A DNA stretch of 64,000 nucleotides, taken from Kosakonia radicincitans DSM 16656. GTDB lineage: Bacteria > Pseudomonadota > Gammaproteobacteria > Enterobacterales > Enterobacteriaceae. Below, in pieces: positions 53,679 to 62,490 of this stretch. The notes under the pieces were generated by a model. The model had not been told where the DNA came from. It ran no database searches and saw nothing but the letters and a program-made list of their open reading frames with translations. The stretch's first letter is position 1; each line of letters begins with the position of its first letter. The stretch lies in contig NZ_CP018016.1 in assembly GCF_000280495.2 (NCBI RefSeq), forward strand, positions 4,402,001 through 4,466,000. The letters are read 5' to 3'. Position numbers and translations under genes: made by a program.

Positions 53679-53795
53679 GTTTTCTCTCCGGCTGGAATGT
53701 GTGTGGGTCATTCTAGAAGAGAAAAGTTGTGTCTATAACAGCTCAAAACAGGCAATATCGGACATAACGTTATCCGCAGACTCCAGAGGTGAAAG

Positions 53796-54758
53796 ATGCT
53801 GCATACCATCGTCATACTGGCTGTTCCTGGCGTGCAATTGCTGGATGTTGCCGGGCCTTTTGATGCGTTTGCCGAAGCCAACCGCCTGCTGCATCGCCAG
53901 GTTTACCAGCCGGTATTGATGTCGCTGGAAGGAAAGCACCTTCACTCCTCTTCCGGCGTGGCGCTTAATGCAAATGCCAGGCTTACTGATTTTTCACCGC
54001 CAGAGAATGTTTCCTTCCTGATTGCTGGTGCGCCGGACATCGACGCGCGTGCGCTGACGGAACGGCAAATCGCCGCCGTTACTGCCCTTTGCCGCCAGAG
54101 CGTGCGCTATGGCTCGGTCTGTACCGGCGCGCTGCTGCTGGCGCAAACCGGGCTGCTGCATCAGCGCCAGGTGGCGACGCACTGGTCGGTCGCGGAGCAA
54201 CTCGCCAGGCGCTATCCGGATATCGCGGTTGATGCGGATGCGTTGTACGTCGCGGACGGGCCGGTCAGAACGGCGGCGGGCGTCACCTCCGGCATGGATC
54301 TGGCGCTGCGTTTTATCGAAGAAGATCTCGGTCGCGACGTCGCCCAGGACGTTGCGGCCAATCTGGTGATGTTTTTTCGTCGTCCCGCCGGGCAGGGGCA
54401 TTTTGTGCGTAAGCAGCAGATCTCCGTTGGCGGGCGTTCGGCGTTGCAGGACTTACAGCGCTGGGCATTGCAGCACCTGGCGCAGGTAAAAAATGTCACG
54501 CAGATGGCGGAGCATATTCATCTCAGCGAGCGCCACCTCAATCGCCTGTTTCAGCAGGAGATGGCAAAGAGCACCGGCGAGTGGCTGGAAGAAGCGCGGA
54601 TTGCGCAAGCACGGGAACTGCTGGCCAGCGGCCTGGCGATTAAAACGGTTGCCGCACGCTGCGGCTACAGCAGCGGTGATGTCCTGCGCCGGGCATTTAT
54701 TAAAGTCACCGGTTTAACTCCCACGGTGTACCGCAAAATCTATGGCAGCCGCCTGTAG
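53796..54758 (+). CDS. GlxA-family AraC regulator
   Basis: This 320-residue regulator has an N-terminal DJ-1/PfpI-like domain (residues about 1-185), with the usual nucleophile-elbow region SVCTGALLLAQTGLL (the cysteine lies in a non-catalytic setting), and a C-terminal AraC helix-turn-helix pair: NVTQMAEHIHLSERHLNRLFQQEMAKSTGEWL and AIKTVAARCGYSSGDVLRRAF. It binds a still unknown ligand. It is divergent from the HD gene and upstream of two short-chain dehydrogenases. A second member of the same family lies 3 kb downstream. Confidence 0.88.
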   Translation: MLHTIVILAVPGVQLLDVAGPFDAFAEANRLLHRQVYQPVLMSLEGKHLHSSSGVALNANARLTDFSPPENVSFLIAGAPDIDARALTERQIAAVTALCRQSVRYGSVCTGALLLAQTGLLHQRQVATHWSVAEQLARRYPDIAVDADALYVADGPVRTAAGVTSGMDLALRFIEEDLGRDVAQDVAANLVMFFRRPAGQGHFVRKQQISVGGRSALQDLQRWALQHLAQVKNVTQMAEHIHLSERHLNRLFQQEMAKSTGEWLEEARIAQARELLASGLAIKTVAARCGYSSGDVLRRAFIKVTGLTPTVYRKIYGSRL

Positions 54759-54880
54759 CGAAACGCGTTTGCAGGCCAGATTGCAAATGTCCTGAATTAG
54801 CACCATCAACGTCATTTAAGACATCCCTGACTCACTTATGATGCTTCCATCGCATCCATTGTTGAACCAGGGAGTCTGCT

Positions 54881-55696
54881 ATGAACATCGCTACACAACA
54901 TCACAAAGGCACTGCCGTTATTACCGGCGCATCGACCGGTATCGGCGCGATTTACGCCAACCGCCTGGCCCGTATGGGCTACGACCTGATTATCGTTGCC
55001 CGCAATCATAACCGCCTGAACCAGATGGCCAGCCACATTACCGCAGATACGTCGCGTAACGTGGAAGCGATCGCCGCCGACCTTAACGATCCGCAACAGC
55101 TCCGTGCGCTGGAAGCCAGACTGCGCGAAGACGCCAGCATCACACTGCTGGTCAACAACGCGGGCGTCGGCACGCATACGCCGCTGCTGGGAAGCGAAAT
55201 CGATCGCATGGAAGCGATGATTAACCTGAATGTCACCGCCCTCACCCGCCTCACTTACGCGGTAGTGCCCGGCTTCGTTGCCCGTGGTACAGGCGCAGTT
55301 ATCAACATTTCGTCCATCGTCGCCATCGCCCCCGAAGTGCTGAACGGCGTATACGGCGGGACAAAAGCCTTTGTGCTGGCGTTTAGTCAGTCACTGCATC
55401 ACGAACTGGCCGATAAAGGCATTCAGGTGCAGGCCGTACTGCCTGGCGCAACGGCAACACCATTCTGGGACAACGGCGGCCTGCCGCTGGAACAGCTCGA
55501 CAAAGCCATTGTCATGAGCGCTACGGACATGGTGGATGCGGCGCTGGTGGGCTTTCTGCAGGGCGAGCTGGTGACCATTCCTTCCCTGCATAACGACGCC
55601 GACTGGCAGGCACTGGAACAGCATCGCCGGGCGCTGATACCGCAACTCTCCACAAACGTACCGGCAGAGCGCTATCGCGCAACCGTCACCCACTAA
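54881..55696 (+). CDS. short-chain dehydrogenase/reductase
   Basis: A 271-residue SDR enzyme. The NAD(P) motif TGASTGIGAIYANRL lies at about 15-30, NNAG at about 91-94, and the catalytic Tyr/Lys pair in VYGGTKAFVLAFSQSL (about 155-170). The Ser is in VINISSIVA. All catalytic residues are present. The substrate is unknown. The CAGGGAGTC Shine-Dalgarno lies 5 bases before the ATG. It starts a run of four genes in one direction (SDR, SDR, MFS, GlxA-type regulator) with gaps of 26, 42 and 9 bases, so they are probably one transcript. Confidence 0.88.
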   Translation: MNIATQHHKGTAVITGASTGIGAIYANRLARMGYDLIIVARNHNRLNQMASHITADTSRNVEAIAADLNDPQQLRALEARLREDASITLLVNNAGVGTHTPLLGSEIDRMEAMINLNVTALTRLTYAVVPGFVARGTGAVINISSIVAIAPEVLNGVYGGTKAFVLAFSQSLHHELADKGIQVQAVLPGATATPFWDNGGLPLEQLDKAIVMSATDMVDAALVGFLQGELVTIPSLHNDADWQALEQHRRALIPQLSTNVPAERYRATVTH

Positions 55697-55722
55697 CCGT
55701 TAACAGAACAAAGGATGAGATC

Positions 55723-56484
55723 ATGAAACTGACAGGCAATACGATTTTTATTACCGGCGGCACCTCTGGTATTGGCCGTGCGATGGCTGAAAAATTCCAC
55801 CAGCTTGGCAATCAGGTAATCATTTCCGGACGGCGCCAGGCGCTACTGGATAGCGTCACCGCCGCTAATCCCGGCATGGGCGCAGTCGTGCTGGATGTAA
55901 CCCGCGCGGACAGTATCAACGCCGCAGCCAAAGAGGTGTTATTACGCTATCCGGCGCTGAACGTGGTGATCAACAACGCAGGTATTATGCCGTTTGATAA
56001 CGCCGCCGGTGAGCTGGATGACGAAATGGCAGTCACGCTGCTTAACACGAATCTGCTGGGGCCAGTGCGCGTCAGCGCCGCGTTTATCGAACATCTGAAA
56101 AAGCAGCCGGATGCGGTGCTGATCAATAACAGTTCGATTCTGGCGTTCCTGCCGCTCGCGGCGAATGCGCTTTACTCCGCAACGAAGGCGGCCATTCACT
56201 CCTACACCCTGTCGCAGCGTTTCCTGTTGCGCGACAGTAGCGTCAAAGTGATTGAAATTTCGCCGCCGTGGGTAGATACCGATCTGATTTATAAAAGCGG
56301 CGATCCGCGCGCGATGCCGTTGCAGGACTTTATTCAGCAGACCTTCGACAAACTGGGCACCGATACCCTTGAAGCGATTGTGGACAGCGTACTGCCCGCG
56401 CGTGACAACCCCGGAGCGAATGAGCATGTGATGGTTAACGCGTTCAACCAGTCCCTCGTCGATAACCCCATTCCTGTTGCATAA
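55723..56484 (+). CDS. short-chain dehydrogenase/reductase, DltE-like
   Basis: This 253-residue SDR has the cofactor loop TGGTSGIGRAMAEKF at about 11-25, NNAG at about 88-91, catalytic Ser in INNSSILAFLP, and Tyr/Lys in ALYSATKAAIHSYTL. It is close to the DltE-like branch, with the C-terminal ending (GANEHVMVNAFNQSLVDNPIP). Function unknown. It is the second gene of the four-gene run and differs enough from the first SDR to suggest a different step, not a recent duplicate. AAAGGATGAG precedes the ATG by 6 bases. Confidence 0.87.
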   Translation: MKLTGNTIFITGGTSGIGRAMAEKFHQLGNQVIISGRRQALLDSVTAANPGMGAVVLDVTRADSINAAAKEVLLRYPALNVVINNAGIMPFDNAAGELDDEMAVTLLNTNLLGPVRVSAAFIEHLKKQPDAVLINNSSILAFLPLAANALYSATKAAIHSYTLSQRFLLRDSSVKVIEISPPWVDTDLIYKSGDPRAMPLQDFIQQTFDKLGTDTLEAIVDSVLPARDNPGANEHVMVNAFNQSLVDNPIPVA

Positions 56485-56526
56485 ACGATGACGGGGCAGC
56501 CCGCTGCCCCTTTGCTGGAGTTGATA

Positions 56527-57729
56527 ATGCAGAACCCAATCCCCCCTTCGCAAAGACGCGCCCTGTGGGCGCTGAGCCTGGCCTATTTTGTTCAGGCGAC
56601 GGGCGCACTGTCGGTTGCGGGCAGCCTGGCCGCAGTCTCCCATGAATGGGGATTAAGTGACGGGCAAAGCGCCCGTCTGCTCTCCATTTTTGGTTTAACC
56701 TTCGCGTTGGCCGCTCCGCTGGCGCAGATCTTTTTCGGTCACCTGATGCGTAAATATCAGGTACTGGCCGGGATGCTGGTATTTGGCCTCGGCGCACTTC
56801 TCTTTGCGATGGCAGCAGATTACCCGATGCTGATCGCTTCTCGCATTGTGATGGGGCTTGGCGCTTCGCTGATTGGCCCGGTACTGGTGGCGCTCGGCGC
56901 GGAGTTAGTGGCGCAGCACGATCGCGGCAGTGCTATCGCCATGATATTGCTTGGTGTCTCGATGGCGAGCATGGTGGGGATCCCGCTGGCCGCCTGGATT
57001 GCTACGACATGGGGGGCGCGTGAACTGTTTGCGCTGGTCGCCTTGTTCAGCCTGTTTACGGCGCTGGCGGTGTGGTTAAGCGTGCCAAACATCGTTAAAG
57101 GCGCGGATATCCACTTTCGCCAGTTGGTCGCTGTGCTGGCGGAGGGTAAATCGTTGGCGGCGTTCCTGGTGGTATTTTTTATCACCTCCGGCGTCTACGA
57201 CATGTACGCGTTTATCTCTCCGCTGATCCGCGATAACTGGCACGGCACAGCCACCAGCGTTTCTGTTGCCTTAGCGGTGATTGGCGTCGCCGGGATTTTT
57301 GGCAACCTGTTTGTTGGTCGCGCAGCGCGTCGCTACAGCGCCGAGCGTTTACTGGTGGTGGGCATCACGCTGCTGATTGTGGATATGCTGGCGATGATGA
57401 TCCTGCCCGCAAAACTGATGCTGCTTTATCTGCTGCTGGTACTGTGGGCTTTCTCTACGGATCTGCTATGGCCGTCCCAGCAGCGGCGAGTGGTGGAAAT
57501 CGCCACGGCCGAAACGCGCGGGATTTCGCTGGCGTTAACCAGCGCCTTTATGTTCTGTGGGATTGGTTTTGGCTCGGCCGTCGCATCGTGGATCTATCCG
57601 CTGTGGGGTTTTTATGGTGTGATGCTCAGCGCTGTTCTGTTCTTATTACTGGCGTTAATCAGCCTGCTGATTTCGGAGCGATTACGCGTTCGCTGCCCGA
57701 CGCTCCAGCCCGCCAGCCTGCGATCTTAG
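56527..57729 (+). CDS. MFS transporter
   Basis: A 400-residue inner-membrane MFS protein with about 12 helices. The loop between helices 2 and 3 reads FFGHLMRKYQVLAGML, a relaxed form of the MFS A-motif, and the second half contains GRAARRYSAERLLVVGITLLIVDML. It resembles the arabinose-efflux/YdhP-type exporters. I chose the ATG at 56527 (MQNPIPP), with GGAG 8 bases upstream, over a longer frame. As third gene of the SDR run it may export the product of the two dehydrogenases or their toxic substrate. The substrate is unknown. Confidence 0.85.
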   Translation: MQNPIPPSQRRALWALSLAYFVQATGALSVAGSLAAVSHEWGLSDGQSARLLSIFGLTFALAAPLAQIFFGHLMRKYQVLAGMLVFGLGALLFAMAADYPMLIASRIVMGLGASLIGPVLVALGAELVAQHDRGSAIAMILLGVSMASMVGIPLAAWIATTWGARELFALVALFSLFTALAVWLSVPNIVKGADIHFRQLVAVLAEGKSLAAFLVVFFITSGVYDMYAFISPLIRDNWHGTATSVSVALAVIGVAGIFGNLFVGRAARRYSAERLLVVGITLLIVDMLAMMILPAKLMLLYLLLVLWAFSTDLLWPSQQRRVVEIATAETRGISLALTSAFMFCGIGFGSAVASWIYPLWGFYGVMLSAVLFLLLALISLLISERLRVRCPTLQPASLRS

Positions 57730-57738
57730 GGAGTCGCG

Positions 57739-58674
57739 ATGCATAAAATTGGCTTAATCATTGCCGACCATTTCCAGATGCTGGCGATCTCCACGCTGAC
57801 CGTGTTTGAGTTTGCCAACATGGCCACCGGCAAAGCCTTTTACCAGCCGGTGGTCTACTCCGAATTTGGCGGCACGGTACGCTCATCATCAGGTATTGGC
57901 GTGGATTCGCTGCCGCTTTCGGATGATACGCAGGTGGATAGCTGGCTGGTAGCGGGCGTACTGACACCGGTTGAAGAACCGGCATCAGCTGGCATCGTCC
58001 ATTTTCTGCAAACCACGGCGCTCCAGGCACGCCGCATTGCGGGGGTCTGCACCGGCGCCTTTGTGCTGGCGCAGGCCGGATTACTGGATAAAAAACGCGC
58101 GACCACGCACTGGGCGCACGCCCGCAGTTTGTTGCAGTTGCATCCCGACATTCAACTTGAAGATGATCGCATTTTTATCATTGATGATCGGGTCTGGACC
58201 TCCGCAGGCATGACCGCCGGGCTGGATATGGCGCTCGGCATGGTGGAAAAAGATCTGGGTGCGGAGATCGCCCGCGCAGTGGCGCACAATCTGGTGATGA
58301 ACCAGCGGCGCTCCGGCGGGCAAACGCAGCATTCGGAGATGCTGGCGCTGGCACCGCGCTCCGATCGTCTGCAAAGCGCGCTCGAATATGCCCGCAGTAA
58401 TCTGAGTAAAGCGCTGACGGTGGAACTGCTGGCCGATGCCGTCCATCTGAGCGCCCGCCAGCTTAGTCGCCTGTTTCGCCAGGAGACGGGGAAATCGCCG
58501 GCCAAGGCGATTGAGGGATTACGTCTGGAAGCTGCGCGGCTGATGATTGAGCAAAGCCGTTTGTCGCTGGATGCCATCGCCCGCGAATCCGGTTTTCGCG
58601 ATCGCCGCCATATGCGGGAAGTCTTTATTCGCGGCTATGGCATTCCGCCGCAGTCGTTGCGTACCGGGCGCTGA
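57739..58674 (+). CDS. GlxA-family AraC regulator (second copy)
   Basis: A 311-residue regulator of the same domain plan as the gene at 53796: DJ-1/PfpI-like N-terminus (GVCTGAFVLAQAGLLDKKRATTHWAHA) and a C-terminal AraC pair (TVELLADAVHLSARQLSRLFRQETGKSPAKAIE, LDAIARESGFRDRRHMREVF). It starts 9 bases after the MFS stop and so belongs to that operon. It probably controls the run of dehydrogenase and transporter genes by feedback. Its sequence is only distantly like the first GlxA-type protein here, so the two answer different signals. Confidence 0.86.
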   Translation: MHKIGLIIADHFQMLAISTLTVFEFANMATGKAFYQPVVYSEFGGTVRSSSGIGVDSLPLSDDTQVDSWLVAGVLTPVEEPASAGIVHFLQTTALQARRIAGVCTGAFVLAQAGLLDKKRATTHWAHARSLLQLHPDIQLEDDRIFIIDDRVWTSAGMTAGLDMALGMVEKDLGAEIARAVAHNLVMNQRRSGGQTQHSEMLALAPRSDRLQSALEYARSNLSKALTVELLADAVHLSARQLSRLFRQETGKSPAKAIEGLRLEAARLMIEQSRLSLDAIARESGFRDRRHMREVFIRGYGIPPQSLRTGR

Positions 58675-58783
58675 GCCCTATTTTCTCTTTGCGCATGAAA
58701 GTGCTGTCGCCCGAAAGGGGATTATTTGTTCGCACAGGCGGCGTAGACTGAGCACAGTTTTATACGCTTAAAGGAGCAGAAAA

Positions 58784-59074
58784 ATGCAGGAAAAAATCAC
58801 TATTGTCGCCACCATTACCGCCCATGCAGGCGCCCGCGACAAAGTAGCTCAGGCGCTGAAAACCGTGGAACGGGACGTTCAGGGCGAGCCGGGATGTGAG
58901 CAGTACCAGTTGCATGTCAACAGCAAAAACGATCATCAGTTCGTGATGATTGAGCGCTGGCAATCGGCGCAAATGCTGGCGCAGCATGAACAGGCCGCGC
59001 CGTTCAAAGCGCTGGTCAGCGCCATTGACGGCTTAGCCGATTTACAGGTCACGACGCTGACCGCCGTCGCCTGA
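58784..59074 (+). CDS. antibiotic-biosynthesis-monooxygenase family protein
   Basis: A 96-residue protein of the ABM dimeric ferredoxin-like fold: KITIVATITAHAGARDKVAQALKTVERDVQGEPGCEQYQLHVNS and the later HQFVMIERWQSAQMLAQHEQA. Relatives such as YgiN are quinol monooxygenases; many others have no proven activity. AAAGGAGC precedes the ATG by 7 bases. It has its own 109-base upstream gap and a strong terminator behind it, so it may be transcribed alone. Its chemistry fits the oxidoreductase genes upstream, but the link is only by position. Confidence 0.85.
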   Translation: MQEKITIVATITAHAGARDKVAQALKTVERDVQGEPGCEQYQLHVNSKNDHQFVMIERWQSAQMLAQHEQAAPFKALVSAIDGLADLQVTTLTAVA

Positions 59075-59079
59075 CGACC

Positions 59080-59110
59080 AAACCCAGGCATTCTGGCCTG
59101 GGTTTCTTGT
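59080..59110. terminator. bidirectional terminator between monooxygenase and comR
   Basis: AAACCCAGGC and GCCTGGGTTT form a perfect 10-bp stem around a 6-base loop, with T-rich flanks on both strands. It lies between two convergent genes. Confidence 0.8.
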
Positions 59111-59112
59111 CT

Positions 59113-59748
59113 TCACGCTTTCACCAGCTCCGGCCATAAGCGCAGTGTGGTGTCGATAATCTCCATCAGCTTTTCCCGCGTCGCGCCTTCCCGCGCGCTG
59201 ACCGCCATCCCCTGCACAATGCACATTAAAAAATGCGCAATCACCGGCAGATCGCTGTGTGGCGGGATCTCACCGCGCAACTGGCGCTGCTGCAAAAATG
59301 TCAGCAGGGTCTGTTCCTGCGAAGCATGCTTTTCCCGGATCGTCTCGACGATAGGCGCAGCCGACGATGACACCGTGGCAGAGGTGTTGATCAAAAAGCA
59401 GCCCGCTGGCGTGTCGCTTTGGGTAAAACAGCCGACTACTGCGGTGAAATAATCCCGCAACGCCTGGGTTACGCTCTTCTCATCACAAAACAGCGTCGCC
59501 TGGTGTTTCGCAATAAAGCGCGCCATGTAGCGGTCGAGAACCGCCATGAATAACCCTTCTTTATTGGTGAACTCCGCATACAGCGTTGGCGCTTTCGCGC
59601 CGGTGGCTTCCGCCAGCTCGGCCAGCGATGTGGCTTCATAGCCATGCTGCCAGAACAGCATCATCGCTTTGTCCATCATCTCCGCTCTGTCGAAGACTTT
59701 TGGTCGTCCACGACTTTTTTTCGTACAGCATGTGACATCGGTTGTCAT
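59113..59748 (-). CDS. comR: TetR-family regulator ComR
   Basis: This 211-residue TetR repressor matches E. coli ComR (YcfQ), the copper-responsive repressor of bhsA. The start MTTDVTCCTKKSRGRPKVFDR and the helix-turn-helix DKAMMLFWQHGYEATSLAELAEATGAKAPTLYAEFTNKEGLF are close to ComR. The paired cysteines at its N-terminus (C7, C8) could sense metal or thiol. GGGAGG lies 5 bases before the ATG. It is divergent from bhsA, the same arrangement as in E. coli, though the surrounding genes differ, so this may be a moved or second copy. Confidence 0.82.
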   Translation of the reverse strand: MTTDVTCCTKKSRGRPKVFDRAEMMDKAMMLFWQHGYEATSLAELAEATGAKAPTLYAEFTNKEGLFMAVLDRYMARFIAKHQATLFCDEKSVTQALRDYFTAVVGCFTQSDTPAGCFLINTSATVSSSAAPIVETIREKHASQEQTLLTFLQQRQLRGEIPPHSDLPVIAHFLMCIVQGMAVSAREGATREKLMEIIDTTLRLWPELVKA

Positions 59749-59902
59749 GGTTCCTCCCTTGTCCACATGGATTTAATTACTAATCATTATAAAAACATTG
59801 CAAGGGCGATGACCAGCGAAGATTTTTAAAAAAATTTCACCACTCAATGCATTGAATAACAAAACATTTATATTTATTTTAATGATCACTATAAAAATAA
59901 TA

Positions 59903-59932
59903 TTGACGAGTGATGCAGATCACACTTATGAT
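59903..59932 (+). promoter_or_regulatory. bhsA promoter with CRP-like site
   Basis: TTGACG (59903-59908) and TATGAT (59927-59932), 18 bases apart, form a good sigma70 promoter. The spacer contains AGTGA-N6-TCACA (59909-59924), a near-consensus CRP site inside the promoter, where it would repress. ComR is expected to bind nearby. Confidence 0.55.
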
Positions 59933-59998
59933 TTACCTATCGATCGTTAAGTTAATACTTACGACGCCCAAACAAACCATTTTAGAAAGGTAAATCAC

Positions 59999-60256
59999 AT
60001 GAAAAGCATTCAGTCCCTGATCGCCGTTGCAGTTCTTAGCTCCCTCTCTTTCGCCAGCATGGCTGCGGTAGAAGTTCAGTCTTCTCCGGCCGACCAGCAG
60101 AAAGTGGGCGTGATTTCCGCCAATGCCGGTACCAACCTCTCTTCGCTGGAAAGTGAACTGGCGCAGAAAGCCGATGAAATGGGTGCGAAATCGTTCCGTA
60201 TCACCTCAGTGACCGGCCCGAACACCCTGCACGGCACCGCGGTTATCTACAAATAA
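59999..60256 (+). CDS. bhsA: stress-resistance protein BhsA (DUF1471)
   Basis: BhsA is a small outer-membrane or periplasmic DUF1471 protein induced by copper, acid, peroxide and other stresses, affecting envelope permeability and biofilms. The 85-residue product is nearly identical to E. coli BhsA over its mature part (AVEVQSSPADQQKVGVISAN, QKADEMGAKSFRITSVTGPN). Residues 1-22 are the signal peptide ending ASMA. AGAAAGG lies about 8 bases before the ATG. It is divergent from comR. The neighbouring 60345 gene is a second DUF1471 member. Confidence 0.92.
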   Translation: MKSIQSLIAVAVLSSLSFASMAAVEVQSSPADQQKVGVISANAGTNLSSLESELAQKADEMGAKSFRITSVTGPNTLHGTAVIYK

Positions 60257-60344
60257 GACGTTGGCTGGTCACCAGCCACAACAGAAGATTTTTAGATTCG
60301 GGCAATAACGCCCAACACGAATGAGAAATTTAAGGAATAACACC

Positions 60345-60554
60345 ATGAAAACTTTCAATACTATCGCTATCGCTGCTGCTCTTTCTGCTCTCTCTTTTGG
60401 CGCTTTCGCACAGACCGTTACGGCTACCGGCCGCACACTGGATGATGCAGAATCCGTGATTGCCGCCCAGGCGCAGAAAGAAGGTGCGTCTTACAAAATT
60501 ATTGAAGCCAATACCAATAACAACGTACACATGACAGCCGAACTGACCAAATAA
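60345..60554 (+). CDS. DUF1471 (YdgH/BhsA/McbA-like) secreted protein
   Basis: This 69-residue protein has a signal peptide (MKTFNTIAIAAALSALSFGAFA) and a short DUF1471 domain (TGRTLDDAESVIAAQAQKEGASYKIIEANTNNNVHMTAEL). It starts 88 bases after bhsA, at the ATG preceded by AAGGAATAACACC; the longer frame from 60321 is not supported. It may be co-transcribed with bhsA or have its own promoter in the gap. Function unknown; relatives affect stress resistance and biofilm. The terminator directly behind it closes the unit. Confidence 0.86.
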   Translation: MKTFNTIAIAAALSALSFGAFAQTVTATGRTLDDAESVIAAQAQKEGASYKIIEANTNNNVHMTAELTK

Positions 60555-60578
60555 GTTTGTTGCGATGTTCTGTGTGAG

Positions 60579-60601
60579 AGGCGCCTTCGGGCGCTTTTTT
60601 T
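60579..60601 (+). terminator. intrinsic terminator after DUF1471 gene
   Basis: GCGCC-TTCG-GGCGC (UUCG tetraloop) is followed by seven T residues. It ends the bhsA/DUF1471 unit, close to the end of the convergent MarR-GNAT gene. Confidence 0.9.
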
Positions 60602-61571
60602 ATGCCCGCGAAGGCGAACCCGCATGGTTGTAACGGGTGAATTGCTGTTCCAGCATCGGGCGTCCCCACTGATCGCCCTGCCACTCTTTGCTGAGTGTAA
60701 AGCCACAGGATTCATACAGGCTGCGGGCCGCATGCAATCCGCTGAAGGTCCAGAGCTGTACCGCGTCGAACTGTTGCTCGTCGCAAAATGCCATCGCACG
60801 GGCCAGCAGTTCTCGCCCGATGCCGCTGCCTCTGCACTCTTCGTCAAGAATAAACCAGCGCAGATGCGCCTCGTTATTTCCCAGATCTTCCCCGTCAATA
60901 GCCACCGAACCTACAATGCGCCCGTGACGAACGGCAAGCCAGATGCCGTTACGCGGATTGTCCAGCCGCCCGGCAAACTCCGCCAGCCCGGCAGCGACTT
61001 TTGCTTCAAAAAAATAGCCAAAATCATAGTGCTGCGAATAATAGCTGGCATGCATTTCGCTGATCCGGCCAATCATCCCCGGCAGATAACCGCTGACAAT
61101 TTCCGGTTTTGCACCGCCCAGTTGCGCCACCCCGTTGCGGCAACTTTCCAGCGCAAAGGCGTAAGCGGATAATCCACGGGCGACCACTTCACGCTGCGCA
61201 TCGCTCAGATGCTCCATCGCCTCACGCACGCGCATCGCGCCATAGCGGTTAATGCGGGCAACGCTCTCTTTCCCTTTTGCAGTCAATTGCAGTGTCTTAA
61301 AGCGCGCATCGTCAGTGGCCTGAACTTCCTGTAACTCCCCCGCTTTAATCAGCCTGGCCAGCATGCGGCTGACGCTGGATTTTTCCAGCCCCAGAATATT
61401 GACCAGTTGCGCAGCGGTGATGGCGCCGTGATGTTCAACTTCCAGCAAGGTATGCACAGCGGAGGGCGAGTAATCCGTGGCGGCAAGCGTCGAATTCATA
61501 AAGCCAAGTTCACGAACCATCAGCCGGGAGGCGACACGAATGTCATTAATCAGGTTGGGCGCTGTCATCAT
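60600..61571 (-). CDS. MarR regulator fused to GNAT acetyltransferase
   Basis: This 323-residue protein has a MarR-type winged helix domain (ITAAQLVNILGLEKSSVSRMLARLIKAGELQEVQA, about 50-85) and a C-terminal GNAT domain with the acetyl-CoA motif EECRGSGIGRELLARAMAF (about 245-265). The middle resembles the linker of such bifunctional proteins. It may sense and acetylate a small toxic amine or antibiotic, controlling its own or neighbouring genes. Substrate and operator are unknown. TGTACT and AGTTGTACTATACAACC repeats in the upstream 60 bases (61594-61620) could be the MarR site. Confidence 0.86.
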   Translation of the reverse strand: MMTAPNLINDIRVASRLMVRELGFMNSTLAATDYSPSAVHTLLEVEHHGAITAAQLVNILGLEKSSVSRMLARLIKAGELQEVQATDDARFKTLQLTAKGKESVARINRYGAMRVREAMEHLSDAQREVVARGLSAYAFALESCRNGVAQLGGAKPEIVSGYLPGMIGRISEMHASYYSQHYDFGYFFEAKVAAGLAEFAGRLDNPRNGIWLAVRHGRIVGSVAIDGEDLGNNEAHLRWFILDEECRGSGIGRELLARAMAFCDEQQFDAVQLWTFSGLHAARSLYESCGFTLSKEWQGDQWGRPMLEQQFTRYNHAGSPSRA

Positions 61572-61672
61572 GTTTCCGCTACAGGATAGTTAGTTGTACT
61601 ATACAACCACCTGCAGTACATCCTGTCAATGCAACAGACTGACGCTCACGGGAAAGCACTGACGCCGCGCAT

Positions 61673-61697
61673 AAAAAAGGCTGCCAGGCAGCCTTTA
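61673..61697 (-). terminator. intrinsic terminator of carbonic anhydrase gene
   Basis: On the - strand AAAGGCTG and CAGCCTTT form an 8-bp stem followed by TTTTTT, 42 bases after the stop of the carbonic anhydrase gene. Confidence 0.75.
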
Positions 61698-61738
61698 CGT
61701 ATTTATCGGGGCTGACGCTTCAGCCACGCAATAAAGTT

Positions 61739-62374
61739 TTATTCAAAATACACCGTCGGATTTTCGGCCAGCGAAACGTATTTTTTGCTGTTTTTATCCA
61801 GCGTACGGATTTCGCCGCTTTCAATATCGTAAACCCACCCGTGCAGACGCAGCGCGTTGTCACGAAGCCCGACGGCCACAGAAGGATGCGTTTTGATATT
61901 GTTCAGTTGCGCAATCACGTTCTCTTCGACCATCGCATTGACTTTGTCGGTCTCGTTTTCAAAAGTTCTCTTCTCAACAACGGCTCTTGCTGCATCTGAA
62001 TAGTGCAGCCAGTGGGCCACCGCAGGCATTGGCTCCAGGCTCTGAGCGGTAGCGATCGCTTTCATCGCGCCGCAGTTGGAGTGACCACAAATCACGATAT
62101 CCGTCACGCCCAGCGCCACAACCGCATATTCGATTGTCGCTGATACACCGCCCGGCTCCGGCCCGAACGACGGCACGATATTACCGGCATTGCGGATAAC
62201 GAAAAGCTGGCCCGGCTCCTGTTGCGTCACCAGTTCCGGCACCAGACGGCTGTCTGAGCAGGAAATAAACAAGGCTTTCGGGTTCTGACTGGAGGCCAGG
62301 CTACGGAAAAGCTCTTTACGTTGCGGGAAAATTTCTTTCTGGAAGCTGAGGAAGCCTTCAATGATATGTTGCAT
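61739..62374 (-). CDS. beta-carbonic anhydrase, CynT-like
   Basis: Beta-class carbonic anhydrase hydrates CO2 to bicarbonate with a zinc bound by two Cys and one His. The ligands and the Asp/Arg pair are visible in [16 protein letters not shown] (Cys, Asp, Arg) and [15 protein letters not shown] (His, Cys). The sequence is closer to CynT (for example [16 protein letters not shown] and [18 protein letters not shown]) than to Can. No cyanase gene (cynS) lies in the window, so a cyanate role is uncertain. Length 211 residues is typical. It may serve to raise bicarbonate for anabolic carboxylations. Confidence 0.93.
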   Translation of the reverse strand: MQHIIEGFLSFQKEIFPQRKELFRSLASSQNPKALFISCSDSRLVPELVTQQEPGQLFVIRNAGNIVPSFGPEPGGVSATIEYAVVALGVTDIVICGHSNCGAMKAIATAQSLEPMPAVAHWLHYSDAARAVVEKRTFENETDKVNAMVEENVIAQLNNIKTHPSVAVGLRDNALRLHGWVYDIESGEIRTLDKNSKKYVSLAENPTVYFE

Positions 62375-62490
62375 AGCACGTTCTCTTTTTTTCGGTATTC
62401 ATTTCGGTTTGAGAAAAACCTCACGCCAAAAGTCCCGCATCTTGACGTAAATTGCAATAGTTCTCTGTCTGCATCTCTTTTTGCGTCCCG

